DNA of 37,234 nucleotides, taken from positions 1-37,234 of the forward strand of contig JACRFZ010000010.1 of assembly GCA_016212515.1 (NCBI GenBank). Direction: 5' to 3'. A program made the translations under genes and the position numbers. Origin of the DNA: Candidatus Melainabacteria bacterium. Lineage in GTDB: Bacteria > Cyanobacteriota > Vampirovibrionia > Obscuribacterales > Obscuribacteraceae. Below the pieces are notes generated by a model, which saw nothing but the letters and a program-made list of their open reading frames with translations, was not told where the DNA came from and ran no database searches. Positions 15,940-26,015 of this stretch are shown piece by piece (the first letter of the stretch is position 1; every line of letters begins with the position of its first letter).

Positions 15940-16572
15940 TCAGTCAACCTTAGGCCGCTTGAGAGAAAAGCTGTCACGAGTGGTTGTATAGAGGTTGCCG
16001 CCCAGTCTTCCCACCAGGTCGAGGGCCTCGCTTTCCAGGCGCCCGTCTTTGAATACGGCGTCATCTATATGCATGCACTTAATCTCGCCCATGACCAGAT
16101 TGCCCGCTCCCGGAGATTGTCCGAATTCTATGAGCTGGTAAAGACTACATTCCATGCTGATAGGGCTTTCCGCCACGCGCGGCGGTTGCACCATATGCGA
16201 TGGCGCGGCCGTCACCCCGGCTTTCTCGAATTCGTTTATATGACTTTCAAACTCGCCGCTGGTCAGATTCATCTTTTCCGCCAGGGCGTAGGTGACTACA
16301 TTGACTACAAACTGGCCGGTCTCTTGAATGTTCTTGAGTGTATCCTTCTTGACTGTGACCTTTTTACCGTCTTGCACAACCAGTTTGAACCCGGGTGAGA
16401 AGACGAGAATGGCCGGATCGCTTGAGACCACGTTGAAAAACGAAAATGGCGCCAGGTTCAGCACACCATCTTTACTGATGGTTGATACCCAGGCAATTGG
16501 GCGCGGCATGACGCTTGATGTCAGCAGGCGGTAGCGGGTTTCTATGGGAGTGTTTTGAATTTCAATCAGCAC
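15940..16572 (-). CDS. Flavin reductase-like (FMN-binding split-barrel) protein
   Basis: A 210-residue protein of the flavin reductase/DIM6-NTAB family. The opening RYRLLTSSVMPRPIAWVSTI and NLAPFSFFNVVSSDPAILVF contain the standard FMN-phosphate and isoalloxazine contacts, and GQFVVNVVTYALAEKMN plus the GEIKCMHID strand fit the split barrel. These proteins reduce free flavin with NAD(P)H, supply a partner oxygenase, or simply bind FMN. No oxygenase gene is adjacent. It is divergent from the beta-lactamase-like gene with 41 bp between starts, so promoters must overlap. Cytosolic: no signal peptide. Confidence 0.92.
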   Translation of the reverse strand: MLIEIQNTPIETRYRLLTSSVMPRPIAWVSTISKDGVLNLAPFSFFNVVSSDPAILVFSPGFKLVVQDGKKVTVKKDTLKNIQETGQFVVNVVTYALAEKMNLTSGEFESHINEFEKAGVTAAPSHMVQPPRVAESPISMECSLYQLIEFGQSPGAGNLVMGEIKCMHIDDAVFKDGRLESEALDLVGRLGGNLYTTTRDSFSLKRPKVD

Positions 16573-16613
16573 GTTGGACAGTATACTGGATGGGTTGTCC
16601 CTGGAGCTAAGAC

Positions 16614-17867
16614 GTGCTGCTCAGATTATTCTCCGTCTTTATATTGTTTGCCTTCCTGTACGGACCTCCCTTTCCGGCTGCTGCCCATGGATTAACCGAA
16701 GGTTCCGGTACTCAGCTTTCTTTGCGAAGACGGGTAGATGCGGCTGTCGAACTAGCGCTGAAGGAAGAGCGAATAGTGGGCACGGTTGTGCTGGTGCAGA
16801 AAGACGGCCGGTTGGTCTACAGCCGCGCCGCCGGTTTCTTGGATAGGGAAAACCACATTCCCATGCGCAAGGACGCCATCTTTCGCCTGGCTTCCATGAC
16901 CAAGCCGGTAGTTTCAGCCGCGGCCCTGGCTCTTGTAGATCAGGGCAAACTGAAGCTTGACGATGCCGTCACTAAGTATCTCAATTTTCGCCCGCGCCTG
17001 GCAGACAGTAGAGAGCCGGTTATTACCATTAGGCATCTGATGACCCATACTGCCGGACTGGATTACGGTTTCATGCAGGATGAGGACGGACCGTATCACC
17101 GGGCCCGGGTCAGTGATGGGCTGGACATGCCTGGTTTGAGTCTTGAGGAGAATCTTTCCCGAATTGCTTCCGTGCCGCTTTTGTATGAGCCCGGTAGTGA
17201 CTGGCAATACAGTGTCGCTACCGATGTGCTGGGAGCAGTTCTGGAAAAATGTGCCGCTAAACCGTTGCCTGAACTGGTTGAGAGCCTGGTGACCCGGCCT
17301 TTAGCCATGAAGGACAGTTCCTTCTTTTTGCCTGCCGGCAAGCGTCTTCGTCTGGCTGTGCCATACGCCGACGGCAAGCCTCCTGTGCGTATGCCTGATG
17401 ATGAGCCGACATTGGTGCGTTTCCCCGGCAAGGGCTATTTGCATTTCCTGCCCGCCAGACTTTTTGACAGAGCCGGTTTTGCCTCCGGCGGAGGCGGTAT
17501 GATCGGCACGGCTGCCGATTATCTGCGCTTTTTGAATAGTATCGCTAATGGTGGCGCACCCGTTTTGGGAAAAGAGAGTGGAGCAGCCATGCTGAGCAGC
17601 CAGACAGGCTCTTTAAAATTGAAGGGGCAGCCGCCCGGTTGGGGCTTCGGCTACGGCTATGCGGTACTGGTCGACAAAGATGCGGCTCATACTGCTCATG
17701 AGAATGGCACCTTCAAGTGGGGCGGGGCCTATGGGCATGCCTATTTTGTCGACCGAAAACAGAAACTAATAATCCTAATTATGACCAATACCGCCGTAGA
17801 AGGAACCCTGGGCGCCTTTCCCAGGCAGGTAAGGGATGCGGTCTATGAAGTGGAAGTGGAGCCCTAA
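16614..17867 (+). CDS. Secreted serine hydrolase, class C beta-lactamase/esterase family
   Basis: 417 residues from GTG 16614, with GGAG at 16602-16605. A signal peptide is clear (LLRLFSVFILFAFLYGPPFP, then AAA). The active-site SMTK tetrad gives Ser94 and Lys97, the YSVA motif gives Tyr199, and HENGTFKWGGAYG near the C-terminus replaces the KTG box. This matches the EstB/PbpX-like Beta-lactamase family (PF00144), which includes esterases, D-amino peptidases and true AmpC enzymes. The non-canonical third box argues for an esterase or peptidase more than for antibiotic resistance. Periplasmic by inference. The final strand and helix are present, so it appears full length. Confidence 0.93.
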   Translation: MLLRLFSVFILFAFLYGPPFPAAAHGLTEGSGTQLSLRRRVDAAVELALKEERIVGTVVLVQKDGRLVYSRAAGFLDRENHIPMRKDAIFRLASMTKPVVSAAALALVDQGKLKLDDAVTKYLNFRPRLADSREPVITIRHLMTHTAGLDYGFMQDEDGPYHRARVSDGLDMPGLSLEENLSRIASVPLLYEPGSDWQYSVATDVLGAVLEKCAAKPLPELVESLVTRPLAMKDSSFFLPAGKRLRLAVPYADGKPPVRMPDDEPTLVRFPGKGYLHFLPARLFDRAGFASGGGGMIGTAADYLRFLNSIANGGAPVLGKESGAAMLSSQTGSLKLKGQPPGWGFGYGYAVLVDKDAAHTAHENGTFKWGGAYGHAYFVDRKQKLIILIMTNTAVEGTLGAFPRQVRDAVYEVEVEP

Positions 17868-18011
17868 AAAGCCTTGAATTGGGCGCAGCCGGTGGAATTT
17901 CCTTGCATTTGACAAGCTTTATCAGGGCTTCGCCACTTATGGCTGTCGGCAGTGCGAAAATATAGGGGTGGTTTTCATGGGCATGACCTGGCAAGCTTGG
18001 GCGAATAAATA

Positions 18012-20093
18012 ATGAGTAATCGGCACAAAGGGTTTTTAATTTCCGGTTTGGCGCTTTCTTTTGTAAGTGCGGCGGTCACCTCCTTTTGCTTTGGTCCCGG
18101 CTGCCTGCCGGTGTCGGCCCAGTCTATGGCCGCGGGCGGAGCTGATGTCAATCGCCCCATTCGTGATAAGTGGGCGCTGGTGGTAGGTATCAGCGAGTTT
18201 GCCAATCCGCAGCTTAATCTCAAGTATTCGGCCAAGGACGCCCGCGACTTCGCCGATTATCTTGTGAAGGAAGCCGGCTTTGCTCCCGACCACGTGAAAG
18301 TATTGCTCAACAAGGATGCCACTGAAAGGCGTATCCTTTCTGAATTGGGCGATCGCTGGTTGCCCCGGGTTGCTAACCCGGATGACCTGGTGGTGCTGTT
18401 TGTTTCCACCCATGGCAGTGGCGCCGAACTGGATGTGGGCGGACAGAATTATCTGGTAGCCTACGATACCGATGTGCAAGACCTGTATACAACCGGCGTG
18501 CCTATGCGCCGCCTGGCCGAGGACATCAAAAATCGGGTGCACTGCGAGCGGGTAGTTATCTTTCTGGATGCCTGCCATAGCGGCGGTGCCAAGTCGGAGG
18601 CGAAGGGGCTGGTTCGCACCGGTGTGGATGCCTCTGAACTGGCGGTGGGTTCGGGACAGCTTGTGATTGCATCCAGCGCTGAAGATCAGGTTTCCTGGGA
18701 GAGCAAAAATGGCGCCAACGGCGTTTTTACTTCCGCTCTCTTAGAGTCGTTGCGGAAGAAAGGGCAGTCGACGACAATCGGCGAGATGTTCAAAGATTTG
18801 AAAGACAAGGTGCAGGATCAGGTCTTGCGGGAGAGGGGTCGTCTGCAGACGCCTGTGATGGAAAGTAAGTGGCAGGGAAATGATCTGTGTATTGCCGCCA
18901 CTCCGGTTTCACGCCGACCCGGTCTTACCCTTGAGCCGCCCGTCCTCAAGACAAGTACGCAGTCGTCCCCGGCACCGGTATCTGCACCGGCACCGGTGGC
19001 ACCACCTGTCGCTCCTGTGGCGGTGACAGCAGTTCCGCCAACCGCCGTGATTAAGCCAGGCATTTTGATTGTGCCCGGGGTTTCAGTCGGGCGTACCAAA
19101 ATCGGCATGAGTAAACAGGAAGTGGAAGCCCTGCTTGGCAGACCCGGACAGGAAAACGTGGATATGTTTACCTACCGGACTTCGGACCGGCGTTACTTCC
19201 TTTCCCTGCGTTTCAGTGGTGATAAGGTATCCGAGATTGCCTTTTCTTCACCAGCTTTTTCTACTGCTTCCGGGCTCAGTCTGGAAAGCATAAAGCATCG
19301 TCCGGATGAACTTGCTGAGTCCGGGCGTTCCGGATCCTATCAAATCAAGGTCGGTAAAGGTGGCGGTCTTTCCTTTATCTGTAAGGAAGGAGGTCCCGCT
19401 CAGTTTGCCATAGTGCACCAGGGACCGCCCACCGATCCGCAACGGTGGTTGGCTGATTTGAATACTCACAGCGGTTCAGCTACGGCGACTGCGGTATCGG
19501 ATACGGTGAGAAAGACGAGCCCTGGTTCTGCCAGTACCGATAATCCCAATCTGCTTCGACCAGGACATTCACTGGCCAAGGTTAACCTGGGTATGAGTCG
19601 AGAGCAAGTATTGCTGCTACTTGGTCGTCCTAGTGATGCTAAAGGCTCTGTCATGTCCTATTGGACCGGCGACCGCTTGCATTTTATTGCCTTTCACTTC
19701 GGCGGACCGCAGGGAAATTCGCTCACTGATATACTCTTCACTTCGCCGTCTTTCGTCACTGCCGGCGGTATCAATGTCGCTAACTTCGAGACTGCTAATG
19801 CCGGGCAATTTGGTCCGGCTCATGTGGCTCACGGCAGGCCGGCGCCTATCTACACTTTGAAGGAAGGCGGTTTGTCATTCTTCAAGCCGACCTCCTTCCC
19901 CCGCGCCATTGGCTGGTTGCATGCCACTGACTCGGCTGCTGATGATCTGGCCTTCATGGACGAAGTGAGGGCCGATCTTATGCCCGGCAAGCCGCGCCTG
20001 CAAAAAGATAATGCCGCCCTTGGCCCGAGGGGCAGGCGTCGTCTCAATAGCCTCATGCAGATGTCTGATCTGGTAAACAGCCGCCCTTATTGA
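18012..20093 (+). CDS. Secreted caspase-like (C14) protein with two BamE/SmpA-like repeats
   Basis: A 693-residue protein with three parts. Residues 1-38 are a signal peptide (basic NRHKG, hydrophobic FLISGLALSFVSAAV, end PVSAQS). About 50-300 is a caspase/metacaspase fold: WALVVGISEFANP, catalytic His134 in STHGSG and Cys188 in DACHSGG. A Pro/Ala/Val-rich linker follows (about 310-355). Two repeats of a BamE/SmpA-like unit follow, each with a G-M-S-x-x-x-V-x-x-L-L-G-R-P core, at about 360-425 and 520-590. Bacterial metacaspases are Cys proteases with roles in stress or signalling. An exported form with BamE-like modules suggests an envelope role, which is inference. The stop overlaps the convergent hydrolase gene by 7 bp. 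Confidence 0.93.
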   Translation: MSNRHKGFLISGLALSFVSAAVTSFCFGPGCLPVSAQSMAAGGADVNRPIRDKWALVVGISEFANPQLNLKYSAKDARDFADYLVKEAGFAPDHVKVLLNKDATERRILSELGDRWLPRVANPDDLVVLFVSTHGSGAELDVGGQNYLVAYDTDVQDLYTTGVPMRRLAEDIKNRVHCERVVIFLDACHSGGAKSEAKGLVRTGVDASELAVGSGQLVIASSAEDQVSWESKNGANGVFTSALLESLRKKGQSTTIGEMFKDLKDKVQDQVLRERGRLQTPVMESKWQGNDLCIAATPVSRRPGLTLEPPVLKTSTQSSPAPVSAPAPVAPPVAPVAVTAVPPTAVIKPGILIVPGVSVGRTKIGMSKQEVEALLGRPGQENVDMFTYRTSDRRYFLSLRFSGDKVSEIAFSSPAFSTASGLSLESIKHRPDELAESGRSGSYQIKVGKGGGLSFICKEGGPAQFAIVHQGPPTDPQRWLADLNTHSGSATATAVSDTVRKTSPGSASTDNPNLLRPGHSLAKVNLGMSREQVLLLLGRPSDAKGSVMSYWTGDRLHFIAFHFGGPQGNSLTDILFTSPSFVTAGGINVANFETANAGQFGPAHVAHGRPAPIYTLKEGGLSFFKPTSFPRAIGWLHATDSAADDLAFMDEVRADLMPGKPRLQKDNAALGPRGRRRLNSLMQMSDLVNSRPY

Positions 20094-21820
20094 TGTTTGT
20101 TGGTTTTTCGTTTGGGCGAAAATTCCGGCGGTAGATATTCGCACCTTGCTCCGTGGGCTTGCAGCCATCCGACTATACCGGAGGTGATGTCTTCCTTGAA
20201 CCTGGGTGCTTCGAAGATAAGATGCTCGGCACCGCCGATTACAACCAGCGTTTTTTGCTTGGTGGCCAGGGCGTCAAATAATGCATAGGTGCTGCTCTTC
20301 TTCACCAATCTGTCTTCATCGCCCTGAAACACAATGACCGGGGTGTGGGTTATTTTCTTTGCGTAGAATGTATTTTCATTCATGAATTTCTGGAAGGCGA
20401 GCAATTCTTTGGGAGTCAGCTCCAGTCTTGAAGAAGGGTCTTGTTTCCATTTTTGGCGTTCGCTCGATCTGCTGGTAGATTGTTCTACAACTTTTTTGCC
20501 GATGGCAAAGGGGCGGTTGGGGTCGCTGACATAGTGCAGGGCGACGGTAAGTGCCGTGGTGCCGGCTTTGTAGCGCTTGGAAGCTGGCACGGCGCAGACC
20601 ACTCCGTCGGTCAACTCTGGAAATTTTGCCGCAAAACGCAGGGCGATGGCGCCGCCCATGGACTCTCCCAGCATAAAAAGAGGTTGGTCCTGGAAGTCGC
20701 CTTTAATTTCACTCACCACATCTTTCAAGTCATTTACGCAGGCATCGAGATCTAGTTTCTCCTGCCCCTGACTACTGAGGTAACTGCCGAATCCTCTCAC
20801 GTCGAAGGCGATGACGATGAAGCCTTCTTTAATCATTTGTTTGGCAAAGGAATCAAAAGATCTGTGGTGTAAGCCAAGACCGTGTACGCAGATTATGATG
20901 CCGGCCGGCTCCCGATGGGGGTTGATCCAGACCCAGCCCGGTGCTTCTGTTTGCACCGTGAGACTGTTTGGTAAACCCAGATCGCCGTCGCAAAAGTTCA
21001 CTTGGGCGTTTTTCTTGTCTTCCATCAGGTCCGTCGGCATTTCTTTTTTGTTGGTGGTGCCGAAGACCAGGCGCCAGATTCGCTTGCGTATGACTTCTTT
21101 GCCTGTTTCAGTTTCTTTGGCGATGGCGCTCTTTATGCCGTATTCAGACATAATGCGGTCCATATTGCACTTTCTGAAAAGGTAGATGGCGTGGCGGAAA
21201 TGCTCCTGACTATCTTTTGTCTTGCCTAACTTAGCCAGATTTTCCGATTCGTTTAGAAGACTCCAGCCGTAATTGATATTGCCGCCGCCGAAAATTTCTC
21301 TGGTAAGTGCGGACTGCTCGTGCAAATATGGCTCGGCTGCTGCATAGTTCTTAACACTACTGAGGCAGGCGGCTTTACCGCGCAGGCAGGCCAGGTTGAG
21401 GGCGCGCTCTTTGTCTGTAAGTTGTCCGTCCTTTGCTTTCTTGGCGTTTAAAAGAGCAAGAGCTTTTTCGTATTCCAGTCCGGCTTCATCATAGCGGCTG
21501 AGTAAATACAGACTGTCAGCCAGCCAGTAATGAAGCAAGTCCGAGCGACTTTCTCCGCTTTGCTTCTTGTCGCGCTCGAGGCAATCTTTTAAGAGCTTGG
21601 CGGCTTCTGCATATTTCTTTTCACAGAGAAAGGCCCCGGCATCTTTCAATTCTTTTTCAATACTTGAGTCTGCTTGCGCCTGGCCGGCACACTCACTGCT
21701 TGTCTGCCCTTGCTCCTGGGCCCGCACCATGGATGGTTGCAGGCTCATAAGTGCAAGAAGACAAAGACCTGTGAGTTTGGATATTTTCAAGTTCTTGTTT
21801 ATCTCATAGTATTTCTGCAT
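20087..21820 (-). CDS. Exported TPR-alpha/beta hydrolase fusion
   Basis: 577 residues from ATG 21820; the frame reaches a TTG at 21850 without a binding site. The N-terminus has a basic stretch then a hydrophobic segment ending in Ala-Gln (LTGLCLLALMSL, PSMVRAQ), so it is exported. About 35-210 are TPR helices (EKKYAEAAKLLKDCLERD; RYDEAGLEYEKALALL). About 300-560 form a monoacylglycerol-lipase-like alpha/beta hydrolase: VHGLGLHHRSF, nucleophile Ser387 in GESMGG, VFQGDEDRLV with the acid and GGAEHLIFE with the catalytic His. TPRs may dock the enzyme on a partner. It lies just downstream of the rRNA terminator on the same strand, so it needs its own promoter unless read-through occurs. Confidence 0.9.
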   Translation of the reverse strand: MQKYYEINKNLKISKLTGLCLLALMSLQPSMVRAQEQGQTSSECAGQAQADSSIEKELKDAGAFLCEKKYAEAAKLLKDCLERDKKQSGESRSDLLHYWLADSLYLLSRYDEAGLEYEKALALLNAKKAKDGQLTDKERALNLACLRGKAACLSSVKNYAAAEPYLHEQSALTREIFGGGNINYGWSLLNESENLAKLGKTKDSQEHFRHAIYLFRKCNMDRIMSEYGIKSAIAKETETGKEVIRKRIWRLVFGTTNKKEMPTDLMEDKKNAQVNFCDGDLGLPNSLTVQTEAPGWVWINPHREPAGIIICVHGLGLHHRSFDSFAKQMIKEGFIVIAFDVRGFGSYLSSQGQEKLDLDACVNDLKDVVSEIKGDFQDQPLFMLGESMGGAIALRFAAKFPELTDGVVCAVPASKRYKAGTTALTVALHYVSDPNRPFAIGKKVVEQSTSRSSERQKWKQDPSSRLELTPKELLAFQKFMNENTFYAKKITHTPVIVFQGDEDRLVKKSSTYALFDALATKQKTLVVIGGAEHLIFEAPRFKEDITSGIVGWLQAHGARCEYLPPEFSPKRKTNKHQ

Positions 21821-21866
21821 ATTGTAATTAAGGTATTGCTGGCGGTGCAACCGGTAAAGCTATGAT

Positions 21867-21896
21867 AAAAAGCCCACGCTATTCGCATGGGCTTTT
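21867..21896 (-). terminator. Intrinsic terminator of the rRNA unit
   Basis: A 10-bp stem (AAAAAGCCCA with TGGGCTTTTT) and a short loop lie directly downstream of the 5S gene. On the minus strand the stem ends in a U-run. The structure is nearly symmetrical, so it could also stop transcription coming from the left. Confidence 0.85.
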
Positions 21897-21901
21897 TATA
21901 A

Positions 21902-22021
21902 CTCCTGGCACCGGGCTATCTTCCCAGGCAGTCTCCCGCCAAGTATTGTCGCTGCTGACCGTCTTTACCTTCGTGTTCGGGATGGGAACGGGTGTGTTCC
22001 GGTCGCACGGGCACCAAGAAG
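21902..22021 (-). rRNA. rrf: 5S ribosomal RNA
   Basis: Read on the minus strand, this 120-nt stretch has the 5S core: CCATCCCGAACACG in the loop B/C region and GGGAGACTGCC toward the 3' half. The two ends can pair as helix I, which sets the boundaries (with one bulged U). It follows the 23S gene after a hairpin and precedes the terminator, the normal order. Confidence 0.9.
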
Positions 22022-22033
22022 CTTTTAGGGCAT

Positions 22034-22053
22034 ATTGGTGATGTATCACCAAT
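22034..22053 (-). other. Hairpin between 23S and 5S
   Basis: ATTGGTGAT and its exact reverse complement ATCACCAAT are separated by 2 bp. In the transcript this is a stable hairpin between the 23S 3' end and 5S, probably a processing signal. No U-run follows, so it is not a terminator. Confidence 0.6.
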
Positions 22054-22077
22054 ACCCTGAAGTCTGCATATTGAGGT
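22053..22077 (-). repeat. 23S processing stem, 3' arm
   Basis: This 25-bp arm is the reverse complement, with one mismatch, of 25171-25195 on the far side of the 23S gene. In the precursor the two arms would pair and enclose the 23S, the classic RNase III cleavage stem. Weaker pairing continues inward (shared GTATT). Confidence 0.85.
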
Positions 22078-22094
22078 TTTGTATTTCACTTTAT

Positions 22095-25062
<2,968 letters not shown>

Positions 25063-25428
25063 TTTAGAAGATCTTTTGATATCGGCTGATATCTCATTGT
25101 TTTTGGCGTGCGTCTTCTAAACTGTGCTGCAAATGTCTTTCGACATCCACAACTACTTGGTGGAATACGGACCTCAATATGCAGATTTCAGGGTACTGAA
25201 CCGGTTTTTAGAGCCTCTCGGCTGGCTCGTGGGCGTAAGCCCAAGTCTTTTGGCAAGCACTCACTTTCGTTTGTCTTGCTTTCGGAGTCATCTAATGTAT
25301 CACATGTCTCCGATATTTGAAGGGGGAATTTCTTATTTGTAATTCACTCTTCTTTTATATCTGCTCGGGTTGCTTTCGGCTCAATATCTCTATTGAGAAG
25401 AAGGTTTAGCAGACCCTCGTTTAGATTT
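25063..25428 (-). other. 23S leader between tRNA-Ala and 23S
   Basis: 366 bp of transcribed spacer without a gene. It contains the 5' arm of the 23S processing stem at 25171-25195. Its other half-open frames have no start with a ribosome binding site. Confidence 0.6.
25171..25195 (-). repeat. 23S processing stem, 5' arm
   Basis: Pairs with 22053-22077 over 25 bp with one mismatch across the 23S gene. Together they form the expected RNase III processing stem, showing that this 23S can be matured without a linked 16S. Confidence 0.85.
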
Positions 25429-25501
25429 TGGAGGCTAGCGGATTCGAACCGCTGACCTTCTCGGTGCAAACGAGACGCTCTACCAACTGAGCCAAGCCCC
25501 C
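25429..25501 (-). tRNA. tRNA-Ala (anticodon TGC)
   Basis: A 73-nt cloverleaf on the minus strand. Acceptor GGGGGCT pairs with AGCCTCC and contains the G3-U70 wobble that identifies alanine tRNAs. The anticodon loop is TTTGCAC, the T arm carries GGTTCGAATCC, and A73 follows. CCA is not encoded. It sits between tRNA-Ile and 23S, the usual spacer position. Confidence 0.97.
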
Positions 25502-25662
25502 GGGCTTTCCGTTCGGCGTTACTTCGTCGAGTCACTCAAGGTTAGTTGAGGAACTCAGAAGTTCGGCTGAACTTCGCGGGCATCTCTCTGCCGCGCTCAC
25601 TTCAATCATACTATCAAGTTTTGATTTGAAGTGTTTGCTTTGTTGCAGAAAGCTTTACTTAC

Positions 25663-25736
25663 TGGGCCATCCTGGACTCGAACCAGGGACCTCACCCTTA
25701 TCAGGGGTGCGCTCTAGCCACCTGAGCTAATAGCCC
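25663..25736 (-). tRNA. tRNA-Ile (anticodon GAT)
   Basis: A 74-nt cloverleaf on the minus strand. Acceptor GGGCTAT pairs with ATGGCCC, the anticodon loop is CTGATAA and the T arm carries GGTTCGAGTCC. CCA is not encoded. In most bacteria this gene lies just after 16S; here it is the first gene of the unit, and 161 bp separate it from tRNA-Ala. Confidence 0.97.
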
Positions 25737-25827
25737 GCAGCTGATTTAATTTACCACCGCGGGCTTCCGATGTATCCGTGCTCGCCTACTTGTTTTAAGC
25801 TTCTTCACAAAAATGGCTAGAATGCCC

Positions 25828-25856
25828 GTTCTACCGTGACAGTTGCTCTTTACCAA
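25828..25856 (-). promoter_or_regulatory. Candidate promoter of the tRNA-23S-5S unit
   Basis: On the minus strand TTGGTA and TAGAAC are separated by 17 bp, about 85 bp upstream of tRNA-Ile. Each box matches 4 of 6 consensus bases, so this is only a plausible sigma70-type promoter. It would let the unit be transcribed without a 16S gene. Confidence 0.35.
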
Positions 25857-25913
25857 ATCGTTGCAGGGGGCAATTATCAGGCACTGCAGGCTCTTTTATG
25901 AGGAGGAGGTAAT

Positions 25914-26000
25914 TTGCCTGGTGCTTCTGACTCTACATATATGTATTGCCCAGTTGAGCTTCCTCGATTTTCTCAATGTTCTGTCTATGTCGGTCAGTAG
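25914..26000 (+). CDS. 28-codon upstream reading frame (leader peptide or broken N-terminus)
   Basis: TTG 25914 is preceded 3 bp away by AGGAGGAGGT (25901-25910), the strongest ribosome binding site in the window. The frame runs 28 codons (two Cys, two Tyr, a Pro-rich centre) to TAG 25998-26000. It is in the same frame as the kinase that starts at 26016, which has only a weak binding site. It could be a leader peptide coupled to the kinase, or the original kinase N-terminus cut by a nonsense mutation. No known peptide is recognised. Confidence 0.45.
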   Translation: MPGASDSTYMYCPVELPRFSQCSVYVGQ

Positions 26001-26015
26001 TGGGGTTTAGAGCTT

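Noticed and set aside
17909..17914. TTGACA before the caspase-like gene as a -35 box
   Set aside because: No acceptable -10 box at 16-18 bp; the nearest TTAT is too far.
21820..21850. Promoter TTGCAC/TACAAT for the TPR-hydrolase gene
   Set aside because: The -10 box would touch the ATG and require leaderless translation, which nothing else in the window supports.
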